Below are positions 53,258 to 61,302 of a DNA stretch of 64,000 bases, in pieces. Made by a program: the position numbers and the translations under genes. Source of the stretch: Paraburkholderia sp. BL21I4N1 (GTDB lineage Bacteria > Pseudomonadota > Gammaproteobacteria > Burkholderiales > Burkholderiaceae); assembly GCF_002973525.1 (NCBI RefSeq), contig NZ_PVEN01000002.1, positions 124,001 through 188,000 on the forward strand. The letters run 5' to 3'. Position 1 is the stretch's first letter; each line of letters begins with the position of its first letter. The notes under the pieces were generated by a model. The model had not been told where the DNA came from. It saw only the letters and a list, made by a program, of their open reading frames with translations, and did not search any database.

Positions 53258-53725
53258 TCAGGCCGGCGTGAATTCGATCGCGCCTTGTGGCAGCAGATAC
53301 AGCACCAGCGCGTCGCCGTTCGCCACCGTCGGCCGATGCGCCGAGCCGGGGCCGTACACGCACCAGCCGGCTGGGTGGCCGTCGAACGTCGCGCCTTCGG
53401 TGAGCGGCATGATGAGGTCGATCTCGCCGTGCGGATGCACGTGATGCGGGCCGGCGATGTTGTTCATCGCGACCACGTCGACGGAAAAACCATGGGTATC
53501 GGGCAGCGCCTTGAAGATCCGGCCGTAGCGGATGCCGCCACTTTCGCGGTTGCACAGCCAGCCTTCGGCGACGCCGGTGCGGCACGCCGCGGCGAGTTCG
53601 CGGAAGGTCTCGCCATCGGCCGGCCAGGTGTCGTTCAGCCAGGCGGCGAGCTGGCTGTCGAGCGGCCGGTCGACGAGTTGCGTGGTCACGCCCGCAATCA
53701 GGCGCTGGAATGCTTGGGGGGACAT
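53258..53725 (-). CDS. DUF4863 family protein of the box cluster
   Basis: A 155-residue protein behind GGAGG, first gene of the leftward operon. It carries HHVHPHGEIDLIMPLTEGA and WCVYGPGSAHRPTV, cupin-like metal-binding patterns. I associate this family with p-hydroxylaminobenzoate lyase (PnbB), which makes protocatechuate from 4-hydroxylaminobenzoate, but the link is from memory. Its place in a benzoate operon suggests handling of a substituted or damaged aromatic intermediate, or a purely regulatory or stabilising role. Confidence 0.75.
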   Translation of the reverse strand: MSPQAFQRLIAGVTTQLVDRPLDSQLAAWLNDTWPADGETFRELAAACRTGVAEGWLCNRESGGIRYGRIFKALPDTHGFSVDVVAMNNIAGPHHVHPHGEIDLIMPLTEGATFDGHPAGWCVYGPGSAHRPTVANGDALVLYLLPQGAIEFTPA

Positions 53726-53838
53726 GTGAGCCTCCAGATCGGCGCGCACGCAACTTAATTCATGCGTGCTGCTGCGCCATCTCCGTGACGCCGCCGATAA
53801 ATCTCGACAGCGTTTGTTATTGGATCAATATTTGGCGA

Positions 53839-53867
53839 AAATTAACCGTTCACCCGGTGTGTGTCAA
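53839..53867 (-). promoter_or_regulatory. promoter of the DUF4863-boxD-bclA operon
   Basis: On the minus strand, TTGACA (53867-53862) and TAATTT (53844-53839) are separated by exactly 17 bp, about 115 bp before the DUF4863 start. Confidence 0.5.
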
Positions 53868-53882
53868 GCACTATAGTACATG
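53849..53882 (+). promoter_or_regulatory. boxR promoter with a BoxR-like half-site
   Basis: TTCACC (53849-53854), 17 bp, then TATAGT (53872-53877). The -10 context GCACTATAGT differs by one base from GCACTATTGT at the boxC -10, which lies in a large dyad, so BoxR may bind both promoters. Confidence 0.45.
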
Positions 53883-53907
53883 TATCGACGTTGAGAGGTA
53901 GTAAAAC

Positions 53908-54885
53908 ATGAATCAAAATTACTCTCCCGCACCCTTGGACGATGCCGCCGACGAAGACGCCAACCGCGCCGAACGGCCCGAGCGCGGCGGCGAGCGCGAG
54001 GAGCGCGATCCGTTCCTGACCGCCATGGGCGAGCGCGTGCGGCTGCTGCGCGCGCGTCGCGGCATGACCCGCAAGACGCTGGCGAGCGAAACCGGTTTGT
54101 CGGAGCGGCATCTGGCGAATCTGGAGTCGGGGGTCGGCAATGCTTCGGTGCTGGTGTTGCGGCAGATCGCGGCGACCTTGAACTGTCCGCTGGCGGAAGT
54201 GATCGGCGACGAAACCACCGCCTCCGCCGAATGGCTGCTGATCCGCGAGCTGTTGCAGGGCCGCGATCAGGCGGCGCTGCAGCGCGCCCGCGTGGCGCTG
54301 GCCGAGATGTTCGCGCAGGCGCCGCGCGACCCGCATCGCAAGGACCGGATTGCGTTGATCGGCCTGCGCGGCGCGGGCAAATCGACGCTGGGGCGGATGC
54401 TTGCACAGGAGCGCAAGGTGCCGTTCGTCGAGCTGACGCGCGTGATCGAGCAACTGGCCGGCTGCCCGCCGTCGGAGATTCACTCGCTGTATGGCGCGAC
54501 CGCGTACCGGCGCTATGAGCATCGCGCGCTCGAAGCCGTGATTCACGAGCACGAGCGCGCGGTGATCGCGTCGCCGGGCGGCCTGGTATCGGAGTCGGGT
54601 ACCTTCAACGCACTGCTGTCGCACTGCTTCACCGTGTGGTTGCAGGCCACGCCGGAAGAGCATATGCGCCGCGTCGTCGCGCAAGGCGATTTGCGGCCGA
54701 TGTCCGGCAACAAGGAGGCGATGGATGACCTCAAGCGCATCCTGGCCGGCCGCGGCGAACTGTACGGGCGGGCCGACATGAGCTTCGACACCAGCGAGAA
54801 AACCCTCGCCGACGCCTATCTGCAATTGCGCGACCGTCTTGCGGCGCGAGTCGCGGCGGAAGCACCGGACGACGTCGGCGGCTGA
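53908..54885 (+). CDS. boxR: BoxR, XRE-type regulator with shikimate-kinase-like domain
   Basis: A 325-residue regulator. Residues about 40-100 form an XRE helix-turn-helix (RKTLASETGLSERHLANLE). Residues about 145-320 resemble shikimate kinase, with Walker A GLRGAGKST at 152-160 and a later SPGGLVSE loop. This fusion defines BoxR/BzdR, repressors of benzoyl-CoA catabolism that release DNA on binding benzoyl-CoA. It lies between the two divergent box operons. The gene is followed by the boxC promoter with a 35-bp dyad, the likely operator. Confidence 0.95.
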   Translation: MNQNYSPAPLDDAADEDANRAERPERGGEREERDPFLTAMGERVRLLRARRGMTRKTLASETGLSERHLANLESGVGNASVLVLRQIAATLNCPLAEVIGDETTASAEWLLIRELLQGRDQAALQRARVALAEMFAQAPRDPHRKDRIALIGLRGAGKSTLGRMLAQERKVPFVELTRVIEQLAGCPPSEIHSLYGATAYRRYEHRALEAVIHEHERAVIASPGGLVSESGTFNALLSHCFTVWLQATPEEHMRRVVAQGDLRPMSGNKEAMDDLKRILAGRGELYGRADMSFDTSEKTLADAYLQLRDRLAARVAAEAPDDVGG

Positions 54886-54932
54886 GATGCATTGAGGGGT
54901 CAGGGTTTACACGTTAACATGCATTAAAGTGC

Positions 54933-54982
54933 TTTACATGGGTGTGACGATGCACTATTGTTCAAAAAACAATGTTGCATCG
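54933..54982 (+). promoter_or_regulatory. boxC promoter and BoxR operator dyad
   Basis: TTTACA (54933-54938), 17 bp and TATTGT (54956-54961) form the promoter. The -10 lies inside a 35-bp dyad at 54948-54982 with arms CGATGCA-N2-ATTGTT and AACAAT-N2-TGCATCG around CAAAA. TGCA-containing dyads are known targets of the BzdR/BoxR family, so this is a strong operator candidate. Confidence 0.7.
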
Positions 54983-55001
54983 TCCAGTCAGGAGACGCCC
55001 C

Positions 55002-56672
55002 ATGTCCACAGCAGCAACCGCCATCGCGCCGGTCGACTACCGCACCGATCCTTCGCAGTACAAGCATTGGAAGCTGAGCTTCAACGGTCCCGTTGCCACG
55101 CTCGGCATCGATATCGCCGAAGACGGCGGCATTCGTGACGGCTACAAGCTGAAGCTGAATTCGTACGACCTTGGCGTCGACATCGAATTGCACGATGCGA
55201 TCCAGCGCATCCGCTTCGAACATCCCGAAGTCAAAACCGTCGTGCTGACGAGTCTGAAGGACCGCGTGTTCTGCTCGGGCGCGAACATCTTCATGCTCGG
55301 TTTGTCGACGCATGCGTGGAAGGTCAACTTCTGCAAGTTCACCAACGAAACGCGCAACGGCCTGGAAGATTCGTCGCGCTACTCGGGCCTGAAGTTTCTC
55401 GCGGCGGTGAACGGCGCGTGTGCCGGTGGCGGCTACGAACTCGCGCTCGCCTGCGACGAAATCTATCTGGTGGACGACCGCTCCTCGTCGGTGTCGCTGC
55501 CGGAAGTGCCATTGCTCGGCGTGTTACCGGGCACCGGCGGCCTCACGCGTGTGACCGACAAGCGCAAGGTGCGCCACGATCGCGCGGATATTTTCTGCAC
55601 GGTGGTGGAAGGCATTCGCGGCGAGCGCGCGAAAGCGTGGCGACTCGTGGATGAAGTCGTGAAGCCGAACCAGTTCGATCAGGCGATTCAGGCACGCGCG
55701 CTCGAACTCGCCGCGCAGAGCGATCGTCCTGAGAACGTGCAAGGCGTGGCGCTCACGCGTATCGACCGCACCGACCGGGACGACGGCCTGACTTATAAAA
55801 CGCTCGATGTCACGATCGATCGCGCCAAACGCATCGCCACCTTCACCGCCAGGGCGCCGCACGCCGACCAGCCCACGACGATCGACGCGATCGTCGCCGC
55901 TGGCGTGACCTGGTGGCCGCTGCAATTCGCGCGCGAACTCGACGACGCGATTCTGTCGATGCGCACCAACGAACTCGAAGTCGGCACGTGGGTGTTCAAG
56001 ACTGAAGGCGATGTCCGCGCGCTGCTCGCCGTGGATGCCACGCTGATGCAGCACAAGGACCACTGGTTCGTGCGCGAGACGATCGGTTTGCTGCGCCGCA
56101 CCCTCGCACGCATCGACGTGTCGTCGCGTTCGCTGTTCGCGCTGATCGAACCCGGCTCGTGCTTCGCCGGCACCTTCGCTGAACTTGCGTTTGCTTGCGA
56201 CCGCAGTTACATGGCCGCGCTGCCGTCGAACGAAGATGAAGAGCCGGCGATCACGCTGTCGGAAGTCAACTTCGGTTTGTATCCGATGGTCACGCAGCAA
56301 TCGCGGCTCGCGCGGCGCTTCTATGAAGAGGCCGAACCGCTCGACGCCGTGCGCTCGCGCATCGGTCAGCCGGTCAAACCGGTCGATGCCGAACGCCTCG
56401 GTCTCGTGACCGCTTCGCCCGACGATATCGATTGGGCCGACGAAATCCGCATCGCACTCGAAGAGCGCGCGGCCATGTCGCCGGATGCGTTGACCGGCCT
56501 CGAGGCGAATTTGCGCTTCAACGGTCCCGAGACAATGGAGACGCGCATTTTTGGACGTCTCACCGCGTGGCAGAACTGGATTTTCAACCGGCCGAATGCC
56601 GTGGGCGAGAAAGGTGCGCTCAAGGTGTACGGCAAGGGCAGCAAGGCGCAATTCGACGTGTCGCGGGTTTGA
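55002..56672 (+). CDS. boxC: 2,3-epoxybenzoyl-CoA dihydrolase BoxC
   Basis: A 556-residue enzyme of two crotonase-fold halves, starting at ATG 55002 behind AGGAGAC. The first half has CSGANIFMLG and NGACAGGGYELALACDEIYLVDD in pieces, with EVPLLGVLPGTGGLTR. The second half has ALIEPGSCFAGTFAELAFACDRSYM. BoxC opens the dearomatised ring by hydrolytic C-C cleavage, releasing formate and giving the semialdehyde used by BoxD. Length and order match BoxC of Azoarcus and Burkholderia. Confidence 0.96.
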   Translation: MSTAATAIAPVDYRTDPSQYKHWKLSFNGPVATLGIDIAEDGGIRDGYKLKLNSYDLGVDIELHDAIQRIRFEHPEVKTVVLTSLKDRVFCSGANIFMLGLSTHAWKVNFCKFTNETRNGLEDSSRYSGLKFLAAVNGACAGGGYELALACDEIYLVDDRSSSVSLPEVPLLGVLPGTGGLTRVTDKRKVRHDRADIFCTVVEGIRGERAKAWRLVDEVVKPNQFDQAIQARALELAAQSDRPENVQGVALTRIDRTDRDDGLTYKTLDVTIDRAKRIATFTARAPHADQPTTIDAIVAAGVTWWPLQFARELDDAILSMRTNELEVGTWVFKTEGDVRALLAVDATLMQHKDHWFVRETIGLLRRTLARIDVSSRSLFALIEPGSCFAGTFAELAFACDRSYMAALPSNEDEEPAITLSEVNFGLYPMVTQQSRLARRFYEEAEPLDAVRSRIGQPVKPVDAERLGLVTASPDDIDWADEIRIALEERAAMSPDALTGLEANLRFNGPETMETRIFGRLTAWQNWIFNRPNAVGEKGALKVYGKGSKAQFDVSRV

Positions 56673-56811
56673 ACGCGCGCTATTTGAACCAGGTAACGCG
56701 CGTCGATAACGCGGCCTGAAATAAAGCCTTTTATTCGATACGCGCCTCTCATCACGTCTGTCACCGCGTTTGTCCGATTAAGCACTGCAGTTTCCGAACC
56801 AGGAACCGACC

Positions 56812-58239
56812 ATGTCAACGATCAACTACAGCGAAAAGATTCCGAACAACGTCAACCTCGCCGATGACCGCGCGCTGCAACGCGCGCTTGAACAATGGCA
56901 GCCGAATTTCCTGGCATGGTGGGGCGATATGGGCCCGGAAGGTTCGCATGGCTATGACGTCTATCTGCGCACGGCGGTTAGCGTCGACGCGGGAGGCTGG
57001 GCGCATTTCGATCACGTGAAAATGCCGGACTATCGGTGGGGCATCTTTCTCACGCCCAGCGAGCAGGACCGCAAAATTCACTTCGGCGAGCACAAGGGCG
57101 AAGCGGCGTGGCAGGACGTGCCCGGCGAGCATCGTGCGAATCTGCGCCGGATCATCGTCACGCAAGGCGACACGGAACCGGCCTCGGTCGAGCAGCAACG
57201 GCATCTGGGTTTGACCGCGCCGTCCATGTACGACTTGCGCAACCTGTTCCAGGTCAACGTGGAAGAAGGGCGTCATCTGTGGGCGATGGTGTATCTGCTG
57301 CATCGCTACTTCGGCCGCGATGGCCGTGAGGAAGCGGAGGCGCTACTCGGCCGCCGCTCGGGCGACGACGACAATCCGCGCATTCTCGGCGCGTTCAACG
57401 AGAAAACGCCGGACTGGCTCGCGTTCTACATGTTCACGTATTTCACCGATCGCGACGGCAAATTCCAGTTGTCGGCGCTCGCCGAGTCGGGTTTCGATCC
57501 GCTCGCGCGCACCACGAAGTTCATGCTGACCGAAGAAGCGCATCACATGTTCGTCGGCGAGTCGGGGGTGTCGCGCGTGATTCAGCGCACCGCGCAGGTC
57601 ATGAACGAACTCGGCACCGACGACGTCGCGAAGATTCGCGCGGCCGGCGTGATCGATCTGCCGACCATTCAGCGCTATCTGAACTTCCACTATTCGGTCA
57701 CGATCGATCTGTTCGGCGCCGATCATTCGTCGAATGCGGCGACGTTTTATAGCTCGGGCTTGAAAGGCCGCTATGACGAGAACAAACGCGACGACGATCA
57801 TCAATTGAATGGACAGAGCTACAAACTGCTCGACGTGCAGGACGGCAAGCTGACCGAACGCGAAGTACCCATGCTCAATGCCATGAATGAAGTGCTGCGC
57901 GACGACTACATCAAGGATTCGGTGGCGGGCGTGGGGCGCTGGAACAAGGTGCTCGAAAAAGCCGGTATCGATTTCCGCATGACGGTGCCGCACAAGGCGT
58001 TCAACCGGCAGATCGGCACGTTTGCAGGCACGCGAGTCTCGCCGGATGGCCGCGTGATCAGCGAAACCGAATGGGCCGCCAACGAAGCGAAGTGGCTCGC
58101 GTCGCCGGAAGATCGCGCGTTCGTCGCGTCGCTGATGGGCCGTGTCGCCGAGCCCGGCAAGTTCGCTAACTGGATCGCGCCGCCGGCGATGGGCGTGAAC
58201 CGTCAGCCGGTCGATTTCGAGTACGTGCGCTTTAACTGA
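56812..58239 (+). CDS. boxB: benzoyl-CoA 2,3-epoxidase oxygenase subunit BoxB
   Basis: A 475-residue di-iron oxygenase. The metal-binding helix TKFMLTEEAHHMFVGE near residue 240 is diagnostic, and an ExxH pair also occurs further on. It uses O2 and electrons from BoxA to make 2,3-epoxybenzoyl-CoA in the cytoplasm. AGGAA precedes the start. The gap after boxC is 139 bp and contains no clear terminator, so boxC-boxB-boxA are probably one unit. Confidence 0.96.
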   Translation: MSTINYSEKIPNNVNLADDRALQRALEQWQPNFLAWWGDMGPEGSHGYDVYLRTAVSVDAGGWAHFDHVKMPDYRWGIFLTPSEQDRKIHFGEHKGEAAWQDVPGEHRANLRRIIVTQGDTEPASVEQQRHLGLTAPSMYDLRNLFQVNVEEGRHLWAMVYLLHRYFGRDGREEAEALLGRRSGDDDNPRILGAFNEKTPDWLAFYMFTYFTDRDGKFQLSALAESGFDPLARTTKFMLTEEAHHMFVGESGVSRVIQRTAQVMNELGTDDVAKIRAAGVIDLPTIQRYLNFHYSVTIDLFGADHSSNAATFYSSGLKGRYDENKRDDDHQLNGQSYKLLDVQDGKLTEREVPMLNAMNEVLRDDYIKDSVAGVGRWNKVLEKAGIDFRMTVPHKAFNRQIGTFAGTRVSPDGRVISETEWAANEAKWLASPEDRAFVASLMGRVAEPGKFANWIAPPAMGVNRQPVDFEYVRFN

Positions 58240-58278
58240 ACGCGTGTGTCGCGTTGGCATTACCCGATGGAGGAAGTC

Positions 58279-59511
58279 ATGAACGGCCCAGTGTCGATCG
58301 AAGTTCTCAGGCAGCATCTGATCGATCCGGAAATCTGCATTCGCTGCAATACGTGCGAAGAGACTTGCCCGGTCGATGCGATCACGCACGACGACAACAA
58401 CTACGTGGTCAAGGCCGACCTGTGCAACGGCTGCATGGCGTGCGTGCCGCCGTGCCCGACCGGTGCGATCGATAACTGGCGCACCGTGCTGAAGGCCGAC
58501 GCTTATCCGGTCGGCGAGCAGTTTACGTGGGACGTGTTGCCGGAACAGAACACGATGGCGGTGCCGGTTGTTGACGAGTCGTTAGCGTCGAGTGACTCGC
58601 CGGAGGGCGCGAGCGGCATCGAAGTGGATACCGTGCGTGGCTCGGTGGTGCCGCCCTGGTCGGCTGCGAAGCCGTATGTGAATCTGTACACGCACAAGGC
58701 GCCGACCACGGCGACCGTGGTGGGCAACTACCGGCTCACGGACGGCTCGACCGACAGCGATATTCATCACATCGTGCTCGATTTCGGGTCGATGCCGTTC
58801 CCGGTACTGGAAGGACAGTCGATCGGCATTCTGCCGCCCGGCGCGACGGCGGATGGCCGCATGCACCACGCTCGCCAGTATTCGATCGCGAGTCCACGCG
58901 ACGGCGAACGTCCCGGCTATAACAACGTGTCGCTGACGGTCAAGCGTGTGTCCCAGCAACACGGCGACGCGATCGATGGCGTGTGCTCGAACTACCTCTG
59001 CGATCTGAAAAAGGGCGACGTGGTGACCGTGATCGGTCCATTCGGCGGCACGTTCCTGATGCCGAACCATCCAAACTCGCATCTGCTGATGATTTGCACA
59101 GGCACCGGTTCAGCGCCGATGCGCGCGATGACGGAGTATCGGCGGCGCCGTCGTCTTAAGGGCGCCACTGGCAAACTGATGCTGTTCTTCGGCGCGCGAA
59201 CTAAAGAGGAGTTGCCGTACTTCGGGCCGCTCACGAATTTGCCGAAGGACTTCATCGACACCAACCTGGCTTTCTCGCGCACGCCGGGGCAGCCGAAGCG
59301 CTATGTGCAGGACGTCATGCGTGAACGCGCGGTGGACGTCGCGCAGATGCTGAAGGACGACAACACGCACATTTACGTGTGTGGTTTGAAGGGCATGGAA
59401 GATGGTGTGCTGCAGGCGTTGAAGGAGATCGGTGAGCAGGTTCAGCTGGATTGGGACGTGATGTGGGCGAAGTTGAAGAAGGAAGGGCGCCTGCATCTGG
59501 AGACGTATTGA
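58279..59511 (+). CDS. boxA: benzoyl-CoA epoxidase reductase subunit BoxA
   Basis: 410 residues from ATG 58279 behind GGAGGAAG. Two [4Fe-4S] ferredoxin motifs occur at Cys20/23/26/30 ([12 protein letters not shown]) and Cys49/52/55/59 ([12 protein letters not shown]). A ferredoxin-NADP reductase part follows, with [23 protein letters not shown] and [14 protein letters not shown]. It passes electrons from NADPH through FAD to BoxB. A longer upstream start (58246) is possible but has a poorer ribosome site. It closes the rightward box operon. Confidence 0.96.
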   Translation: MNGPVSIEVLRQHLIDPEICIRCNTCEETCPVDAITHDDNNYVVKADLCNGCMACVPPCPTGAIDNWRTVLKADAYPVGEQFTWDVLPEQNTMAVPVVDESLASSDSPEGASGIEVDTVRGSVVPPWSAAKPYVNLYTHKAPTTATVVGNYRLTDGSTDSDIHHIVLDFGSMPFPVLEGQSIGILPPGATADGRMHHARQYSIASPRDGERPGYNNVSLTVKRVSQQHGDAIDGVCSNYLCDLKKGDVVTVIGPFGGTFLMPNHPNSHLLMICTGTGSAPMRAMTEYRRRRRLKGATGKLMLFFGARTKEELPYFGPLTNLPKDFIDTNLAFSRTPGQPKRYVQDVMRERAVDVAQMLKDDNTHIYVCGLKGMEDGVLQALKEIGEQVQLDWDVMWAKLKKEGRLHLETY

Positions 59512-59518
59512 GGAGACA

Positions 59519-59540
59519 CGGTCAGGGTGTGATCTGACCG
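59519..59540 (+). terminator. possible hairpin after boxA
   Basis: CGGTCAG and CTGACCG form a 7-bp stem with an 8-nt loop just after the boxA stop. No T-run follows, so it is a weak terminator at best. Confidence 0.35.
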
Positions 59541-59562
59541 GTATCTTCGCCTGTCAGCTTTC

Positions 59563-59958
59563 TCACCAGATAGTTTTGACGTGCGGGTACGCGCGGATTT
59601 TTTCATCTTTCGTGATGAGCGGGGCGGCGAACTTGCGTGCCGTTGAGACGATCATCCGGTCCGCGGGATCCTTGTGGAACTCGCCGGGAAGATCTACTGA
59701 CTTTATTGCGATCTCGACGTCGACGGGTACAAAACGTATTGACTCGATCGCGGAAACCGTAGCGAGCCAACTGCTGACGTCCATTGAGAGTACTAGCCTT
59801 TCACGCTCTACCAGCATGGCAATTTCCCACGCGGAAATTGCCGATACGAGGATCTCGCCGCCCTGCATTTCGTGCGTGATCGCGGTCTTCGCCTTCTTGC
59901 TCAACGTCGGATCGCCAGTGACCCACCAGACAAGCGTATGGGTATCCAGAACGATCAC
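59563..59958 (-). CDS. PIN-domain toxin (VapC-like)
   Basis: A 131-residue PIN domain with GTG start. Acidic active-site residues are Asp5 (IVLDTHTLVWW), Glu45 (SAWEIAML), Asp97 and Asp100 (KDPADRMIV), and Asp118 (TKDEKI). Such toxins are Mg-dependent RNases that cut tRNA or rRNA. Its start overlaps the antitoxin stop by four bases (GTGA), giving coupled translation. It lies alone between the box and pyrimidine clusters, a common place for mobile toxin-antitoxin pairs. Confidence 0.9.
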   Translation of the reverse strand: MIVLDTHTLVWWVTGDPTLSKKAKTAITHEMQGGEILVSAISAWEIAMLVERERLVLSMDVSSWLATVSAIESIRFVPVDVEIAIKSVDLPGEFHKDPADRMIVSTARKFAAPLITKDEKIRAYPHVKTIW

Positions 59959-60191
59959 TCAGCGGCCTCCCAGTCGTTTTCTCCAACTGGCGCAGTCGGA
60001 TTGTCGTAATGCAGAACCGTGCCGCGCAGCACCTCAAGCGGGCTGCGCTCGACGCCACGGTAAACGCGCACTTCTACAGCAGGCTTGCCATGGTCGGTCA
60101 CGATCACACTTTCCCCCGAAGATTCCACTTGCCTGAAGAATTCGAGCGCCTTGGCTTTGAATTCGGACTTTGATACCAGATTCCCTGCCAT
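59955..60191 (-). CDS. Phd/YefM-type antitoxin
   Basis: A 78-residue antitoxin (VSKSEFKAKALEFFRQVESSG, then VIVTDHGKPAVEVRVY), the N-terminal DNA-binding fold of Phd/YefM proteins. Its C-terminal tail should wrap the PIN toxin encoded next. Direct repeats upstream are the likely autoregulatory operator. Phd-type antitoxins paired with PIN toxins are a known mixed class. Confidence 0.88.
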   Translation of the reverse strand: MAGNLVSKSEFKAKALEFFRQVESSGESVIVTDHGKPAVEVRVYRGVERSPLEVLRGTVLHYDNPTAPVGENDWEAAE

Positions 60192-60199
60192 GATTGTAC

Positions 60200-60222
60200 C
60201 TATAGTCAGATGTCTATAGTCA
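60200..60222 (-). promoter_or_regulatory. toxin-antitoxin operator with direct repeats
   Basis: CTATAGTCA occurs twice (60200-60208 and 60214-60222), 14 bp apart start to start, 9 bp before the antitoxin gene. On the minus strand each contains TATAG, so the repeats overlap the likely -10 region. Confidence 0.6.
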
Positions 60223-60252
60223 TAATTGCGAGATGGAGTTGAATTATACAGA

Positions 60253-60960
60253 CTACCTGGTTGGCGCGGCTTTCGTGTCTCCCGGCGACACCGCCCCGCA
60301 CGCGCGAATCACCAATTGCACCACCTCTTCCGTCGTCGCCTCGAACGCCTTCTGCGTCAACGCGCGCTTACCTTTAAGCGCCCGAATCTGCGCATCGAAG
60401 TCGGCGTAATGCTGAGTCGTTGCCCAGATCATATACATCAGCGTTTGCGCATTCACGGGCGCCAGCAAACCGCGCGCGATCCAGTCGTCGATCACTTTCA
60501 CGCGACTATCGAGCCACGGCTTCACGCGGCCGGTCAGAATGTCTTCCATGTGCTCGGCGCCATGAATGATCTCGCTCGCCCACACCTTCGAACCCAACGG
60601 CCGGCGCCGCGACAATTCCATTTTCGCGCGGACATACCCGCCGATCGCTTCGACCGGATCGTCGCTGCATTCGAACGTATCCGCCGCGCGATGCCAGTCC
60701 TCGAATAGATCTTCCAGCACGCGACGATAGAGCGCGAGCTTCGTCGGAAAGTAGTAATGCACGTTGGCTTTCGGTAAGCCTGCACGCTCCGCAATCATCG
60801 CGGTGCTGGTGCCGTCGAGTCCACGCTCGGCGAACACGGCCTCCGCGCAAGCCAGAAGATGCGCCTCGTTCGACTCGCGAATGTGTGCCTTGCGCCGCCG
60901 CAAAGGCGCGCGCGTTTCTTCGTTTTCCACGATGCCCGCTGTCACGTCGTCGTCTCTCAT
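60253..60960 (-). CDS. RutR-like TetR family regulator
   Basis: About 235 residues. The helix-turn-helix is LLACAEAVFAERG, TSTAMIAERAGLPKANVHYYFPTKLALY. The C-terminal domain (EIIHGAEHMEDILTG, then YMIWATTQHYADF) matches the RutR/YcdC type. RutR binds uracil and controls pyrimidine degradation. Here it is divergent from a carbamoylase and a PreT-like gene, and the gap holds a CCTGTCCA-N2-TGGACAGG palindrome. Starts at 60999, 60978 and 60960 are possible; I took 60960, which has GAAGG upstream. Confidence 0.88.
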   Translation of the reverse strand: MRDDDVTAGIVENEETRAPLRRRKAHIRESNEAHLLACAEAVFAERGLDGTSTAMIAERAGLPKANVHYYFPTKLALYRRVLEDLFEDWHRAADTFECSDDPVEAIGGYVRAKMELSRRRPLGSKVWASEIIHGAEHMEDILTGRVKPWLDSRVKVIDDWIARGLLAPVNAQTLMYMIWATTQHYADFDAQIRALKGKRALTQKAFEATTEEVVQLVIRACGAVSPGDTKAAPTR

Positions 60961-61302
60961 GTTCGCCTTCGGCGGCATGGGTGCCGCGTCGCGCTTCATT
61001 CTAGTCGTTTGGCGCGACCCTCACCTACCCAATCTTCACGACTCGCAAGAACGTGCTGCAGTGCAATGGCACGCTTCTCGCTATGTTTGTCACCGTACGA
61101 AAAGCATTGATTTGGCGGGCTTAATCGTCTACAACCTGTCCAACTGGACAGGATTGGAAGAGCGGCCGATGCCCCAGGGTTTGCCCCTTCTCACAAGAGG
61201 CGATCGAGCGTATCGAGTGTGCACCGCCGCCGTGCGGACACGCCCCAAAAACCGCCGCCCATGCACCAGTTTCATGTCGGTTCACCGAAAGGAGCGAGAC
61301 GA
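60961..61302. promoter_or_regulatory. divergent control region of the pyrimidine genes
   Basis: No gene is seen here. The main feature is the dyad at 61135-61152. The rest shows no repeat or recognised site. Confidence 0.5.
61135..61152. promoter_or_regulatory. RutR-type operator palindrome
   Basis: CCTGTCCA-AC-TGGACAGG is a perfect 8-bp inverted repeat with a 2-bp spacer. E. coli RutR sites are TTGACCA-N2-TGGTCAA, sharing the TG-x-CCA-N2-TGG-x-CA core and spacing. Its position between the TetR gene and its likely target supports the assignment. Confidence 0.68.
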
